A stretch of 46,649 nt of DNA from Ignavibacteria bacterium CG1_02_37_35 (GCA_001871325.1 MNVA01000007.1:1-46649); one strand, 5' to 3'; shown: positions 24,804-34,973, numbered from the stretch's first letter. Notes: a model not told the origin generated them from the letters alone. A program made the numbers and translations.

Positions 24804-27185
24804 TTAACGAAGGAGGATCATTTTCTTGGTTGAAGAGAAATCATTTGCTTTAATTGTGTAGAAGTAAATTCCACTGGTCAAGTTTTTCGCGTTAAACGAA
24901 ACATTGTACGTTCCGGCAGTTTTAACTTCATTCAACAAGGTTGCAACTTCTTCACCTAAAGTATTAAATACTTTTACGGTAACAAAGCTTTCTTGCGGTA
25001 TACTGAAACGAATTGATGTTTCCGGGTTGAACGGATTCGGATAATTCTGTTCCAACAAATAGGTTGAAGGAAGAGTATTTCCGAGTTTTTCAACTTTGGA
25101 AATATCCGTTGTATGAACAATACCAAAAGTATCAACAACAGTTCCAACAGCGGTATATCTGCCCATGGTTAACTTTTTGTCAGCGCCGACTCCGGCTTCA
25201 TTATCATTTGAACCGCCATTAGCTCCTGCTATGCCCCAGTTTGCGCCGTATTTGTAAACAACATTTAAAGTTGCATACTGCGGGAAGATGATAGTATTTG
25301 TAGTAAATATTTTATCACCGGCTGTTAGATCACCGTGAGTACCGTCATCAAAAAGTTCTATAGCTTTGGTGATTTCAGCATCACTCCATCCACCGCTTGG
25401 CCATTGGAGTGGAGAATTACCACCACATATATGAACACTCGTAAATGGAGTACCGGCAGGTGCGTCAATAATTGATGCGCCGTTGGTATTACACATAAAG
25501 GTGATATTTGCATCTTGATTTAATACCGTTTCTATTGAACCATTATTAAAGTTGCCATCAAAAGCAAAAGCGGCTGCATCAAAGATTGCCTGATCTATAT
25601 CAAAATATCTATTGTCTTGGGTAGGATCAGTTAAGTTATTTACTTCCCAGGTTCCGGGGCTATAGAAATATTTGAAATTAACCCTTTCTCCAACAGAAAC
25701 AATAGCATCTGCTTCAGCTTCATAGAGATCAGCGTTTATGGCAGAGGCAGTCATCATGGTTTCGCCCCATCCGTTAAATGATCCACGAACAGAAACCGTA
25801 CTTGTCGCAGGATTAAATAAACCAGATAATCTTTCAAGTTCCATGTTTACTGAGAAAGCGACTTTTATCGTTTTTGAAGGTTTGTAAACATCAACATTTT
25901 CCCAATAAGCTGAAGTAACATTTGCTCCGGCAGCCACAGTGAACAATCTATTGTCTGTACTTTCCCAAACATCAGGACTGTGTACGTATTTGAAGACTAA
26001 TGATTGACCATTTGTAAAGGTGTCAAAAACACCGGTATAAATTGAATCGCTATCAGTGTCTTTCAATTCAAAGGCTTTTCCTGCCCAGTCGTTAAAGTTA
26101 CCACGAACCCAAACTGAATCTCCAACTGCGAATGTTCCTTTTTTAAGTTGAACACTCATATTAGCGCGAAACTCTACGGTTGGAGGAGTGCTGCTCTTAG
26201 TAAATTTTTGAACAGGTGGGTATGCGCTAGTACCGAAAATAGCAATATAAGCGGTATTCCCATCTTTACTAAAGGCGATACCACGTGATCTTTCATCAGG
26301 ATTATCCGGGACATTAAATTGCCATTTAAGGCTATCAACTTTCTGCCAGGTAGTTGTATTAAATTCATAATACGTTCCGGCAGAACCCGCAAAATCACCA
26401 AACGGTTGATTATACGCATTATTTCCAGCGCTTAACCATAGGTTACCACTAATAGGATCCCAAGCACCTGATTCAATTTCAATACCTTGTAAAAGAGTAT
26501 CTTTTAATGTGAAAGCGGTTAATTCATCAGGTCTTTGGTAAATTCTTAATTTATTCTCAGAATATCTAGGTACATACATAGTGTTTCCATCAGCCGAAAC
26601 TGTCATCCATCTACCGTACTCAGTAAGCGTATCAATAGCATTTTGAATAAAGTTAAAATTGTTATCATAAATCTGAATTGGTTTCTGTGGAAGCACCGGA
26701 GTAACAAAAATATTTCCTGCGGCATCAACGCCAGGAACAGCTAATGAGCCAATACCAGGCGCTAACCGATTCAATCCTTGACCTGTTTTATAATCAATTT
26801 TGTATAGAACACTTGCATTGCAATAAAGAATATTTCCGTCTTTATCCTGTGTTATACCATAACCCGTATTATAAAAAGGATAAAGTACGCCGCCAACAGT
26901 AACAGATCTTAGTGTATCCCATGGTGTTCCATCAGGGTTATACACATGAATGCGACGAACTGTTTTATATTTAGCGCTATCAGGGACGAACATCGAGTCA
27001 GCCTTCGGAGTAGTATATGGCGCAATCCATACTTTTCCATCAAGATCAACTGTAACAAACTGCACCCCGGTACCACCCCTAAAACTTGTATCAGGAAAAA
27101 CACCCTGATACTCCCAATTTTGAGCAAAAGAACGAGCACCGAACAAGAACGCAAAGACAAAAACTAAAGTCGCTAGTTTTTTCAT
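24804..27185 (-). CDS. T9SS-sorted secreted protein with beta-propeller and E-set modules
   Basis: A 793-residue protein. It has a signal peptide (residues 1-21), a propeller-like region of NHL/YVTN-type strands (about 30-330, with repeats like DKDGNILYC, DAAGNIFVTP and SADGNTMYVP), two E-set/CBM-like modules (about 337-425 and 439-545, each with RGNFNDW or RGSFNGW), a third beta module with two cysteines (555-690), and a C-terminal T9SS type A sorting domain starting NYPNPFNPETS at 714. The RGxFNxW motifs resemble starch-binding-like modules, but no catalytic site is seen. AAGGAG sits 9 nt before the ATG. It is the last gene of the operon and is probably secreted or cell-surface anchored. 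Confidence 0.85.
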   Translation of the reverse strand: MKKLATLVFVFAFLFGARSFAQNWEYQGVFPDTSFRGGTGVQFVTVDLDGKVWIAPYTTPKADSMFVPDSAKYKTVRRIHVYNPDGTPWDTLRSVTVGGVLYPFYNTGYGITQDKDGNILYCNASVLYKIDYKTGQGLNRLAPGIGSLAVPGVDAAGNIFVTPVLPQKPIQIYDNNFNFIQNAIDTLTEYGRWMTVSADGNTMYVPRYSENKLRIYQRPDELTAFTLKDTLLQGIEIESGAWDPISGNLWLSAGNNAYNQPFGDFAGSAGTYYEFNTTTWQKVDSLKWQFNVPDNPDERSRGIAFSKDGNTAYIAIFGTSAYPPVQKFTKSSTPPTVEFRANMSVQLKKGTFAVGDSVWVRGNFNDWAGKAFELKDTDSDSIYTGVFDTFTNGQSLVFKYVHSPDVWESTDNRLFTVAAGANVTSAYWENVDVYKPSKTIKVAFSVNMELERLSGLFNPATSTVSVRGSFNGWGETMMTASAINADLYEAEADAIVSVGERVNFKYFYSPGTWEVNNLTDPTQDNRYFDIDQAIFDAAAFAFDGNFNNGSIETVLNQDANITFMCNTNGASIIDAPAGTPFTSVHICGGNSPLQWPSGGWSDAEITKAIELFDDGTHGDLTAGDKIFTTNTIIFPQYATLNVVYKYGANWGIAGANGGSNDNEAGVGADKKLTMGRYTAVGTVVDTFGIVHTTDISKVEKLGNTLPSTYLLEQNYPNPFNPETSIRFSIPQESFVTVKVFNTLGEEVATLLNEVKTAGTYNVSFNAKNLTSGIYFYTIKANDFSSTKKMILLR

Positions 27186-27236
27186 GGTATTGATCTCCTT
27201 TTTGATTGTTGTTTGTTTAACTAAGTAAATAAATTT

Positions 27237-28493
27237 CTAATTGTTCCCAAAATATGGCGCGCCGCCTAAAGTATTTTTAGTATTCACTTTAATTATTGCA
27301 ACAGGGGCTGTTGCCGCATCCGCAGCGTCCATTGCTTGTCTTATAAAATATAAATAAACACCGCTCCCCCAATAGAATGAATTAAACAATGATTTATTTA
27401 AAGGATTTAAAACCCCGCTAAATAAAACTTGAGAACTTTTATCGGTTTTTACGACAACAATAGTTTCAACTCCGCCCGTTCCGATATACAAATCACCGTC
27501 GGCAGAAAAAGTTATTCCCAGAATTGCTCCGGTTGGATAGACAGCTTTATAATCATAATAGAGTTCGGCTGTTCCCAGACTATCCGGGTTAATAATCGGG
27601 AATCTCCAAACGCCTTCGGTTCCGTCTTGTAATCCGCCGACATATAAAAAGTTGTTGAATACTCTAACTGATCTAACAATACCGGTAAAAGGAAAAGCTT
27701 TAACATTTTTAGTTTGGGTTACTCTATAAACAGCAGTATTATTTCCGCCTGCCCAGAGCATTCCATTTTGATCAAAATCAAAATCTGTAACATTTCCAAT
27801 TCCACTAGATGGGGCAATCCATACCGCAGGCGCTGTGTTTTGAGCGACTTTATAGATACCCTTAAGATTTCTGGCAGCATAAAGATCACCGGATTGACCA
27901 AACTTCAAACTACTCCAAAAGGTTTCAGTTCCTTTAGGAGCAAAATTTGTTATTGTTCCATCAGGTGTAATTTTTTTAATACCGTCCCCTGTTTTATCTA
28001 ATTTCAAAGATACATAGGCATTGCCATTTTTATCAAATGTTAGCGCATAAGGTGTATTTAGCGGATTAAATTTCACAAAAGTGAGTGTCGCGGAAATCAA
28101 TTTATAATTAAAAATATTACTAAGTTGATCCGCATCAAATTTGTTAACCTTGATACCAATAGAATCACTTACAAGATTTGGCGCTTTGACCACAATTTTA
28201 TTAGCATCAACCGAAAGAATTGTTACAGGCACATTGTTAAAAAAGACGGATAATTTATTTGGTGAAGTGGGAAAATTGTTCCCGGTAATCGTAATTTCAT
28301 CAACACCGGCAAAGGCGCTGTCCGCAGGAGAAATCGAAAGAATTTCAGGAGCGGCAATATTTGAAAATGTTTTGTCATAAAGCGGAGCAACATTTTCCTC
28401 TTCATTGCAGCCCCAAGAGAATAACACAAAAATAAAGATTAAAGCTGTTAGAGCTATTGTAGCATTGAAGAATTGTAGATATTTTTTTTTCAT
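27237..28493 (-). CDS. IPT/TIG-domain lipoprotein with beta-propeller
   Basis: The product is 418 residues from the ATG at 28493; the longer frame from 28505 starts with TTG and adds four residues. The N-terminus is a lipoprotein signal with cysteine 29 in LFSWGCNEE, so the protein is probably lipidated on the outer membrane. Residues about 49-130 form an IPT/TIG immunoglobulin-like domain (PEILSISPADSAFAGVDEITITGNNFP). The rest is a propeller-like region with FDKNGNAYVSL, DFDQNGMLWAGGN and FSADGDLYIGTGG repeats. It lies between the PorV-like gene and the 793-residue propeller protein gene. The two propeller proteins may bind the same partner, but that is a guess. Confidence 0.8.
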   Translation of the reverse strand: MKKKYLQFFNATIALTALIFIFVLFSWGCNEEENVAPLYDKTFSNIAAPEILSISPADSAFAGVDEITITGNNFPTSPNKLSVFFNNVPVTILSVDANKIVVKAPNLVSDSIGIKVNKFDADQLSNIFNYKLISATLTFVKFNPLNTPYALTFDKNGNAYVSLKLDKTGDGIKKITPDGTITNFAPKGTETFWSSLKFGQSGDLYAARNLKGIYKVAQNTAPAVWIAPSSGIGNVTDFDFDQNGMLWAGGNNTAVYRVTQTKNVKAFPFTGIVRSVRVFNNFLYVGGLQDGTEGVWRFPIINPDSLGTAELYYDYKAVYPTGAILGITFSADGDLYIGTGGVETIVVVKTDKSSQVLFSGVLNPLNKSLFNSFYWGSGVYLYFIRQAMDAADAATAPVAIIKVNTKNTLGGAPYFGNN

Positions 28494-28519
28494 AAGTCTT
28501 ACCAAAATTTTATTAGCTG

Positions 28520-29524
28520 TTAAATTCCAAAATGGATAGAAAATTTATGAACGTCAGAAAAAGTAGTCCAGGGAATATACGCATAATCTAAGCCCACATT
28601 GAATCCTTCAATCGTTTTACTAAAGCCAATTCCGGTAGTTATACTATATTCATCTTTTCCAGACAAATATCCACCGCGTAAAGCAAATGAGTTCATAAAC
28701 TTGAATTCTGCACCGAGATCAATTTCTTCAACATTATCCCGCGGAACAACCGAATCGAATGCAAGTTGAATTGAGTATTCGTTCTTATCAAGTTTTAACA
28801 TATCGCTTAAATTATAGGCAAAGCCAACACGAAACGTAAGCGGAAGTTGAAATTTTTCCTGTTCTCTTTCTAATTGAATATCTTTTGAGAAATTTTTAAT
28901 AGAGGCAGCAAAATCTAAACTCTGAATACCGGTATGATAGAGAACTCCAAAATCAAATACCAGGGAATTCGGGTTATAATTTGTTTTCGTCAGTTCGTTT
29001 TCCGTAATGTTAACAATACCGGAAGTTAAATTTTGCAAAGCGTATTTAACTGAGCCGCCAATAGAGAATTTATCATTCAATGCTTTGCCATAAGTAAGCC
29101 CGAAGGCATAAGCGTTTGGGTTGAAAATTCCGGTTTTTACATACCCCTGATTATTCCGTATAGTACCTATTAAATCACCGTAATTCACGTAAAGAAAAGA
29201 AACACCTAAAACGCCATAATCACCGTTCTCCGGGGCAAAAGTAACTCCTCCGCAATAGTAGTTTATATCTGCAATCCAGCGGATTTGCCCGGTAGTTGCA
29301 TCAACAAAATTTGTTTGTCTTGCGATGGATGCAGGATTGGAAAAAAGTCCACTTGCGCCAAGATTATCAAGGGCGGTAGTCGCATCTCCCATTCCTGATA
29401 GTCTTGCATCCAAAGAAACTTGAAGGAATTTCATCCCGGTTTGGGCTAACTTCTTTTGGGCAAATCCGGAAGAAGTTAAAAACAGGGCAACAATTGAAAG
29501 CGTGGTTAATATTTTTATTTTCAT
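28520..29524 (-). CDS. PorV/PorQ-family outer membrane beta-barrel protein
   Basis: A 334-residue protein with a signal peptide (ending SSGFAQK, about residue 22) followed by the family opening TGMKFLQVSLDARLSGMGDATTALDNLGASGLFSNPAS, and then alternating beta strands to the C-terminus, which ends in aromatic-rich strands (DYAYIPWTTFSDVHKFSIHFGI). This is the pattern of PorV/PorQ (FadL-like barrel) proteins. PorV shuttles T9SS cargo to the attachment complex; here the gene lies inside an operon of T9SS-sorted proteins, which suggests a dedicated accessory barrel. A genome has several paralogues, so this need not be PorV itself. Confidence 0.82.
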   Translation of the reverse strand: MKIKILTTLSIVALFLTSSGFAQKKLAQTGMKFLQVSLDARLSGMGDATTALDNLGASGLFSNPASIARQTNFVDATTGQIRWIADINYYCGGVTFAPENGDYGVLGVSFLYVNYGDLIGTIRNNQGYVKTGIFNPNAYAFGLTYGKALNDKFSIGGSVKYALQNLTSGIVNITENELTKTNYNPNSLVFDFGVLYHTGIQSLDFAASIKNFSKDIQLEREQEKFQLPLTFRVGFAYNLSDMLKLDKNEYSIQLAFDSVVPRDNVEEIDLGAEFKFMNSFALRGGYLSGKDEYSITTGIGFSKTIEGFNVGLDYAYIPWTTFSDVHKFSIHFGI

Positions 29525-29540
29525 AAAGTTTCCCGTGCCT

Positions 29541-31637
29541 TTATCGGATTATTACAAATTTTTGAATTTTCGTTTCGCCGGAATCACCATCCCTTAATAC
29601 TGCGATATAAATTCCACTGACAATAATCTGATTGGCATCAGTATTTAATTGATTCCAATCTACTTTTTTTGAACCTTTAGTGAATCCAGGGTCTTTATCT
29701 GTAAACGTTTTAATTAATTCACCGTATTCTGTGTAAATCTTAAGGTTGTGATTATCCGGGATGCCATAAAAAGAAAGCCGTCTATCCGAACCGCTTGTTC
29801 CCAGGTTTGTTGAATTAGCTGCAGAAATAAAAGGATTGGGGACAACCACAAATTCATTAAAAACTACGACCGGTCCCGGAAGAGCGGGGCTGTATAGTTG
29901 GGAATAAAATCTGTTACTTTTAAGATTGCCGACAGGAATATTTAATGCAGCGTCTCCGGCAAAATTTTCCCCAACGGTAACTATATAATAATAAGAGTTA
30001 ATACTTGATGGAGCTGAATAATCATTATATGTACGTGCTGCTTTATCTAAATCAGCGATCTTATAATAATTACTATCTACCCTTCCAACTGCCCGGTAAA
30101 TTTCAAACCCACTAACATCAGGATCGTTTTCATTGAAAAGTGTCCACTTCAAACCGACGCTTCGAGGAGCGGCATTAGCGGAAAAAGTGCTAACCGGAGC
30201 CGGAGTATTTATTACTTCCGGGAGTTGCCAGTTAGCATCATAATTTGCTTTTGCACGTTTAAATGTTTGAAATAATGAATCTTTACCTGTAAAAAATGCT
30301 GTATTTTTAACTAGCACGTTTTTATCCGCTTTAAACTGTCTTCCAACCTCCACGGCTCTTTCACGACTAATTCCGGCAACCGCTTCTACAACAACAATAT
30401 GAACACTATCACCAAAATTAAGGGTATAAGGACCATAACCATTTGCCATTGTGTAACCACCGCTACCACCTCCTAACGCAGGGTCTTTTGTTGGCAAAAT
30501 GGGATTTGTCTCCTCAATTTTATCTAAATGACGTTTGTCATGTCCGGTAGTCATAAGGGTAGTGTATTCGGCTTCCATTTTACCGGAATTATATGTATCA
30601 TTTTGCGATTGAAGCGCTCCATCAGATTGAACCGTATTAGTTGTAAAAGGTTGGGCAGTATCATCTGATTTGTCTGTGGGAGAAGTATCTGCATGTAAAG
30701 TAACGACACCGGCAAATTGTGGTGCTCCTAAACGACCGGAAGTATCACCTGAAGGGATATATAAAGCAGATTTCCAGATTGGACCACCCACATTATCATA
30801 ATCCGTAAAAGCAGGAAACCTGCCATGCCAAACATATTGGGCGCGAAATTGTTTTTCGTCCGGTTTTTCCCAGCCGGGAATTGAACTGGTATTCCCATCA
30901 CCACGAGCATCATAAGTGGAGTTCATCCCCCAGCTTGTAGGATTTCCTATAAGTGGAGCAGTTTGTTTGCAAACCGCTAACCGATATTGAAAATAAACCA
31001 CCAGTTCTTTTACTATGCTGTCTTTTTTTTCAATTGTTGTTAACTCACCGTCTGTATCTCCTGTGTTTTTAAAAACGTAATCATTAACTATATAATTTTC
31101 GTGAAATTGATTTTGAAATTGGAAAATACGGCGTGTCATTGTAACACCTAACTGAGTACCGACAATACTAACAATTTCTCTATCCCAGGGCATGGAAGGA
31201 TCGATTTCATCAACCGAATATGGTTTCCCTTCAGTAACTGCTCCGTTTACCTGAATATCCGGTTTTTCATATTTACTTTTCATTTTAAATGAAATCGGAA
31301 AGACTTCGCCTCTTCCTAAAACACGGGGACCAACATGAACAACTTTGTAAGGAGCCATATCTCCGATTTTTGCATCCCAAAAATCTTTGGCTCCAATCCA
31401 CATAGCTTTAGCAGCCTGAGCATCCTGATAGGAATAAATTGCGGGCCATTGCAAACCATCTTGTTGATCTCCTGCTGCCGGACCTCCAACTTCAATTTCG
31501 CATCCATATTCTGAGTACCAATTATGTAAAGAACCAACAGACATATATTTAATTTCCTGGGAAAATGTAAATACACTAACCAAACTTAAAAGTATGAAGG
31601 TTTTTTCAAGTGCATTCTTTAAGGGTTTATAATTCAT
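29541..31637 (-). CDS. secreted FnIII protein with C-terminal sorting domain
   Basis: A 698-residue protein with an N-terminal signal (ending FTFSQE, about residue 27), a large uncharacterised N-terminal part (residues 30-470) rich in Trp, Gly and aromatic residues, a fibronectin type III domain (about 478-575; GLKWTLFNENDPDVSGFEIYRAV), and a C-terminal domain (about 595-698; VVVPNPF at 597 and GIYIAVLRD near 675) like the T9SS type A sorting domains, although it lacks the YPNPFNP form. AAGGA lies about 8 nt before the ATG. It follows the TonB receptor by 11 nt and precedes the PorV-like gene by 16 nt, so all three are almost certainly co-expressed. Confidence 0.82.
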   Translation of the reverse strand: MNYKPLKNALEKTFILLSLVSVFTFSQEIKYMSVGSLHNWYSEYGCEIEVGGPAAGDQQDGLQWPAIYSYQDAQAAKAMWIGAKDFWDAKIGDMAPYKVVHVGPRVLGRGEVFPISFKMKSKYEKPDIQVNGAVTEGKPYSVDEIDPSMPWDREIVSIVGTQLGVTMTRRIFQFQNQFHENYIVNDYVFKNTGDTDGELTTIEKKDSIVKELVVYFQYRLAVCKQTAPLIGNPTSWGMNSTYDARGDGNTSSIPGWEKPDEKQFRAQYVWHGRFPAFTDYDNVGGPIWKSALYIPSGDTSGRLGAPQFAGVVTLHADTSPTDKSDDTAQPFTTNTVQSDGALQSQNDTYNSGKMEAEYTTLMTTGHDKRHLDKIEETNPILPTKDPALGGGSGGYTMANGYGPYTLNFGDSVHIVVVEAVAGISRERAVEVGRQFKADKNVLVKNTAFFTGKDSLFQTFKRAKANYDANWQLPEVINTPAPVSTFSANAAPRSVGLKWTLFNENDPDVSGFEIYRAVGRVDSNYYKIADLDKAARTYNDYSAPSSINSYYYIVTVGENFAGDAALNIPVGNLKSNRFYSQLYSPALPGPVVVFNEFVVVPNPFISAANSTNLGTSGSDRRLSFYGIPDNHNLKIYTEYGELIKTFTDKDPGFTKGSKKVDWNQLNTDANQIIVSGIYIAVLRDGDSGETKIQKFVIIR

Positions 31638-31648
31638 ATTTTTTCCTT

Positions 31649-34600
31649 CTACTTTAATTCAACTGAAATTTTGAGACCCCAATAAATATTCCGGGGATTT
31701 AAGAAAGAAGCCCATTCCTGATTAGGCATATCAATGTATTGTTTTTTATCAAGCACTTCTTTCATTTTATCTGCCGGAACCGTCATCCATGTATCTCCAT
31801 CAAATTGCAAATAATTACCGCTTTCCACTACATAATAAATCGCGTTTGTACTTGGTGAAGTTACGGAAGAAAAATTTGTTATGGGAACAATCGGAATAAA
31901 AGATCCTTGTCTATAATCTCCGGGTCTATCATTTCCATCAATGTTGATGTAACCGAACTTTCCTTTTGATTCATCAATTGAAGACTTGGGTAGATGAAGT
32001 GAACGCATATAATCGATATAGTCGTTATTATCAATAAATCCGTAAGAACTAAGATATTTGATATTTAAAGCATTATTAAGATCTGCAAAAACTTGTAGAT
32101 TCACCGGACCTAATTTGAAGTTTTTGCTAATACGCAAGTCTAATCCGTACGAATCTCGCCATTGTACATTATTAGAAATTCCGGTAATAGTACCGCCGCC
32201 GCCAGTCCAAGTAGCATAAGCCCCTGACCGCCAGTTACCAATAACACTCAATCGCCAATCAGTTAGAAGTCCAATCCCTTCAAAATCAGGTCCAAAATCC
32301 TGACCTGGCGTGAACAAATCAAGATTAACTCTTGCAAAAGGTCGCGGAACCGGTTTAGACTGTTCACCTTCTTGAGTATCTCGTAAATAAGACAGCATCA
32401 ATTGAGAATTTTCATAGTATGTTGAATAATTAAAAAATCCGGAGGTTGCTAAAGAATAAGTATAATTAGCAAACCCCTGAATCCAATTTCCTCTGTTTTT
32501 AGTTACTGTAACTTCCACACCTCTAATATCTTCATAAGAATCATTTGTAGGAGTATAATAATTAACGGCATTATCTTTACTTATATAATGAACTGGCCGT
32601 TGTTGTTCGGAAATATTTTTATAATATCCAGCAACACGCAAGAAGTATTCTTCGAACAAACCTTGTTCATACCCTAATTCGTAAGCAATTGTTTTTTGAA
32701 GAGAAAGATTCGGATCCGATAATTGGTCAATTCTTCCTGAGTTTGTCTGAATTCTTACTCTATAAAGGTTTTCAGGGGTTGGCATCTGACGAAAAAATCC
32801 ATAATTAAAATATAACTTACTCGTTTCCGTTATCGGGAAAGCAACCCCAAGACGCGGGCTTACGTTAAGTTGCGGATCAGCAGGTTCTTTTTTAACTAAT
32901 TGATCTATTGCAGCAGCGTTTTTTGCTGACAAGGAATAATCATAAGGACTGGATAAAACATACCAATCGGCATCAGGGCTGGAGTAATCAACCCGGACAC
33001 CAATGTTTGCGATCATCCCTTCAAATTCAATTTTATCTTGGGCGTAAACAGAGCCTCGTATCGGTTTTGTATGCCATCTTGTATTTGAATTATTATCCGG
33101 TAAATATATATCGAAAGAGCCGTAATTAATAGAATTATCGGTCAAATTGAATTCAACTCCAGCTTTCAAACTATTGTATTTATCAATTTGGTTTGTATAA
33201 TCAAATCTTAAGTTAAAGGCTGTAACTTTACTTGTATCGCGGGCATTGCTCATTCCAACACCCATTCTCATAAGGCTGCCAATACCAGGGGCATCACTGT
33301 CTTCAAATCCGAATGGAGCTTCATCAGTAAACATACCGGGAGCGTATTCGTAGACTTTTGAGTTATCTCTTGATCTTCCCGGGTAAGTAAAATATCTAGA
33401 CTGAAAAACACTCAATACACCTTCAAAAAATGATGTAGGAGATAAGACATTGGTATATTTTGAACCTAGCATCCTTCTTTTAATAATACTCGGAGCCCAA
33501 TAATCGGTCGAAAAAATTCTTGAATCTCCGTAACTTCCTCGTGAGTAATAGAGCCCATTTGCAATCCCTTCAGAAGAAGTAAACAATCCTGGAGACCCAT
33601 CTCGATTAGCCGCTGTTCCGTCAGATTCACTTAAAAGTCCTTCAATAGAAAGTTTTTGGGTTGTTGTTAAATCTGTAGTAAACTTAATGTTGGCCGTATA
33701 ATCTAAGTATGCATCGCGTGAAAGAGGGATAAGATACATAGATTGTGAGGCTCTGAAAGAAGCTAAAAAACGTAAATTACCTAAAGCTTCTCCACCTGGA
33801 ACCGGACCTGTAACAGACATATCTAGATCATAGTCAGGTCTAAGAATACGCATATCTTTTCTATGCTGGAATAAGAAAAGTCGTTGTGCGGCTTCAGGAG
33901 TTAAATCATTAGTTGGATCGTTATCACTTAGTAATTTTTGTGAGACGGAGTTCCATCCTTCAAAACTTGGATATTGTTTTATCGTGTATTGCTCCCAAGC
34001 TCCGTTATTCGTCCCTGTCCATGCGACTGCATCATCAAGATATGGACGGATCCAATACGCATTAGGGGAAGAAGGGCCATCACCAAAATACTTTTTCCCG
34101 GCAGGGCGAACTCTTGAAAAAAGGCTAATAGAATATCTATCGCTCTTCCCTTCCTTTGTTACAATGTTTACTAAACCGGATCGGATATTACCATACTCGG
34201 CATTAAAACCGCCTGTTTGAATTTGAATCTCTTCAACAGAAGTAAAACTGATGCCAGTAAACGGAGTATTATTTCGTTCATCTCTCATTACCATTCCGTT
34301 CAGTAAATAACCTGTTTGGTTTGTGTAATCAGTTTTGGATGAAGAACCACCACGAAAGGCGCCGCCTACAATTCCAGCCTGTAGTCCAACAACAGAAGTA
34401 ACATTAGCAATTGGCAAATTTTCAAAATCCTCTGAACCAATGTTTACAACACTATTTGAAACATCTTTTTGTACAACCGGCGGCGTAGCAACAACTACTA
34501 CCTCTTGTGCCTGGATAGATTCTTCTTTTAAAGAAATATTTAATTCAAATGTCTGGTTGATATTAACCCGGATATTACGAAGGATGGATGAAGTGTATCC

Positions 34601-34834
34601 GATCATTGAGGCTTTTATAGTATATATTCCGGGGGGAACATTAAGGATGGAATAGTATCCATCTAAATTTGTAGCGGCGCCTGCGTTTGTCCCTTGTATC
34701 ATCACGCTGGCTGATATTAGCGGTTCACCGGTTGCAGCATCTTTCACAACACCGGAAATTTTTCCCGTTTGTGCTTGCAACAAAAAAATTGGAATGAATA
34801 TGAACAGAAAAACAACTTTGTACCGAGATTGCAT
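31649..34834 (-). CDS. TonB-dependent receptor with carboxypeptidase-regulatory-like domain
   Basis: A 1061-residue outer membrane receptor. The parts in order are a signal peptide (1-22), a CarboxypepD_reg-like domain (about 25-110; GKISGVVKDAATGEPLISASVMIQGT), the TonB plug (about 115-230; VVATPPVVQKDVSNSVV, GIVGGAFRGGSS, AEYGNIRSGLVNIVTKEG), and a long barrel ending in the C-terminal strand NPRNIYWGLKISVELK with a NIYWGL signature. The CarboxypepD_reg domain is the Bacteroidota 'SusC-type' feature. No SusD-like partner follows. AGGAG lies 8 nt before the ATG. It is the first gene of the operon. The transported ligand cannot be inferred. Confidence 0.93.
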   Translation of the reverse strand: MQSRYKVVFLFIFIPIFLLQAQTGKISGVVKDAATGEPLISASVMIQGTNAGAATNLDGYYSILNVPPGIYTIKASMIGYTSSILRNIRVNINQTFELNISLKEESIQAQEVVVVATPPVVQKDVSNSVVNIGSEDFENLPIANVTSVVGLQAGIVGGAFRGGSSSKTDYTNQTGYLLNGMVMRDERNNTPFTGISFTSVEEIQIQTGGFNAEYGNIRSGLVNIVTKEGKSDRYSISLFSRVRPAGKKYFGDGPSSPNAYWIRPYLDDAVAWTGTNNGAWEQYTIKQYPSFEGWNSVSQKLLSDNDPTNDLTPEAAQRLFLFQHRKDMRILRPDYDLDMSVTGPVPGGEALGNLRFLASFRASQSMYLIPLSRDAYLDYTANIKFTTDLTTTQKLSIEGLLSESDGTAANRDGSPGLFTSSEGIANGLYYSRGSYGDSRIFSTDYWAPSIIKRRMLGSKYTNVLSPTSFFEGVLSVFQSRYFTYPGRSRDNSKVYEYAPGMFTDEAPFGFEDSDAPGIGSLMRMGVGMSNARDTSKVTAFNLRFDYTNQIDKYNSLKAGVEFNLTDNSINYGSFDIYLPDNNSNTRWHTKPIRGSVYAQDKIEFEGMIANIGVRVDYSSPDADWYVLSSPYDYSLSAKNAAAIDQLVKKEPADPQLNVSPRLGVAFPITETSKLYFNYGFFRQMPTPENLYRVRIQTNSGRIDQLSDPNLSLQKTIAYELGYEQGLFEEYFLRVAGYYKNISEQQRPVHYISKDNAVNYYTPTNDSYEDIRGVEVTVTKNRGNWIQGFANYTYSLATSGFFNYSTYYENSQLMLSYLRDTQEGEQSKPVPRPFARVNLDLFTPGQDFGPDFEGIGLLTDWRLSVIGNWRSGAYATWTGGGGTITGISNNVQWRDSYGLDLRISKNFKLGPVNLQVFADLNNALNIKYLSSYGFIDNNDYIDYMRSLHLPKSSIDESKGKFGYINIDGNDRPGDYRQGSFIPIVPITNFSSVTSPSTNAIYYVVESGNYLQFDGDTWMTVPADKMKEVLDKKQYIDMPNQEWASFLNPRNIYWGLKISVELK

Positions 34835-34857
34835 ATTTCAGCTCCTATTTTTACTTG

Positions 34858-34873
34858 CCTGCCTGCTGGCAGG
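34858..34873. repeat. GC-rich hairpin in the TonB-operon leader
   Basis: CCTGCC (34858-34863) pairs perfectly with GGCAGG (34868-34873) across a TGCT loop. The GC-rich 16-mer stands out in the AT-rich 5' region just upstream of the TonB receptor's AGGAG and ATG. Confidence 0.6.
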
Positions 34874-34973
34874 GGAGGACGTGATTTTCAAAAGAAAAAT
34901 TTTTCCTTTCGAAATTTATAAACTCTTACAATATAAATCAAACTATTTTTAATAAATATTTTATTTTTTTTTC

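Noticed and set aside
24804-34834. Polysaccharide-utilisation locus (SusC/SusD type)
   Set aside because: The TonB receptor is SusC-like, but no SusD homologue, glycoside hydrolase or hybrid two-component regulator is present.
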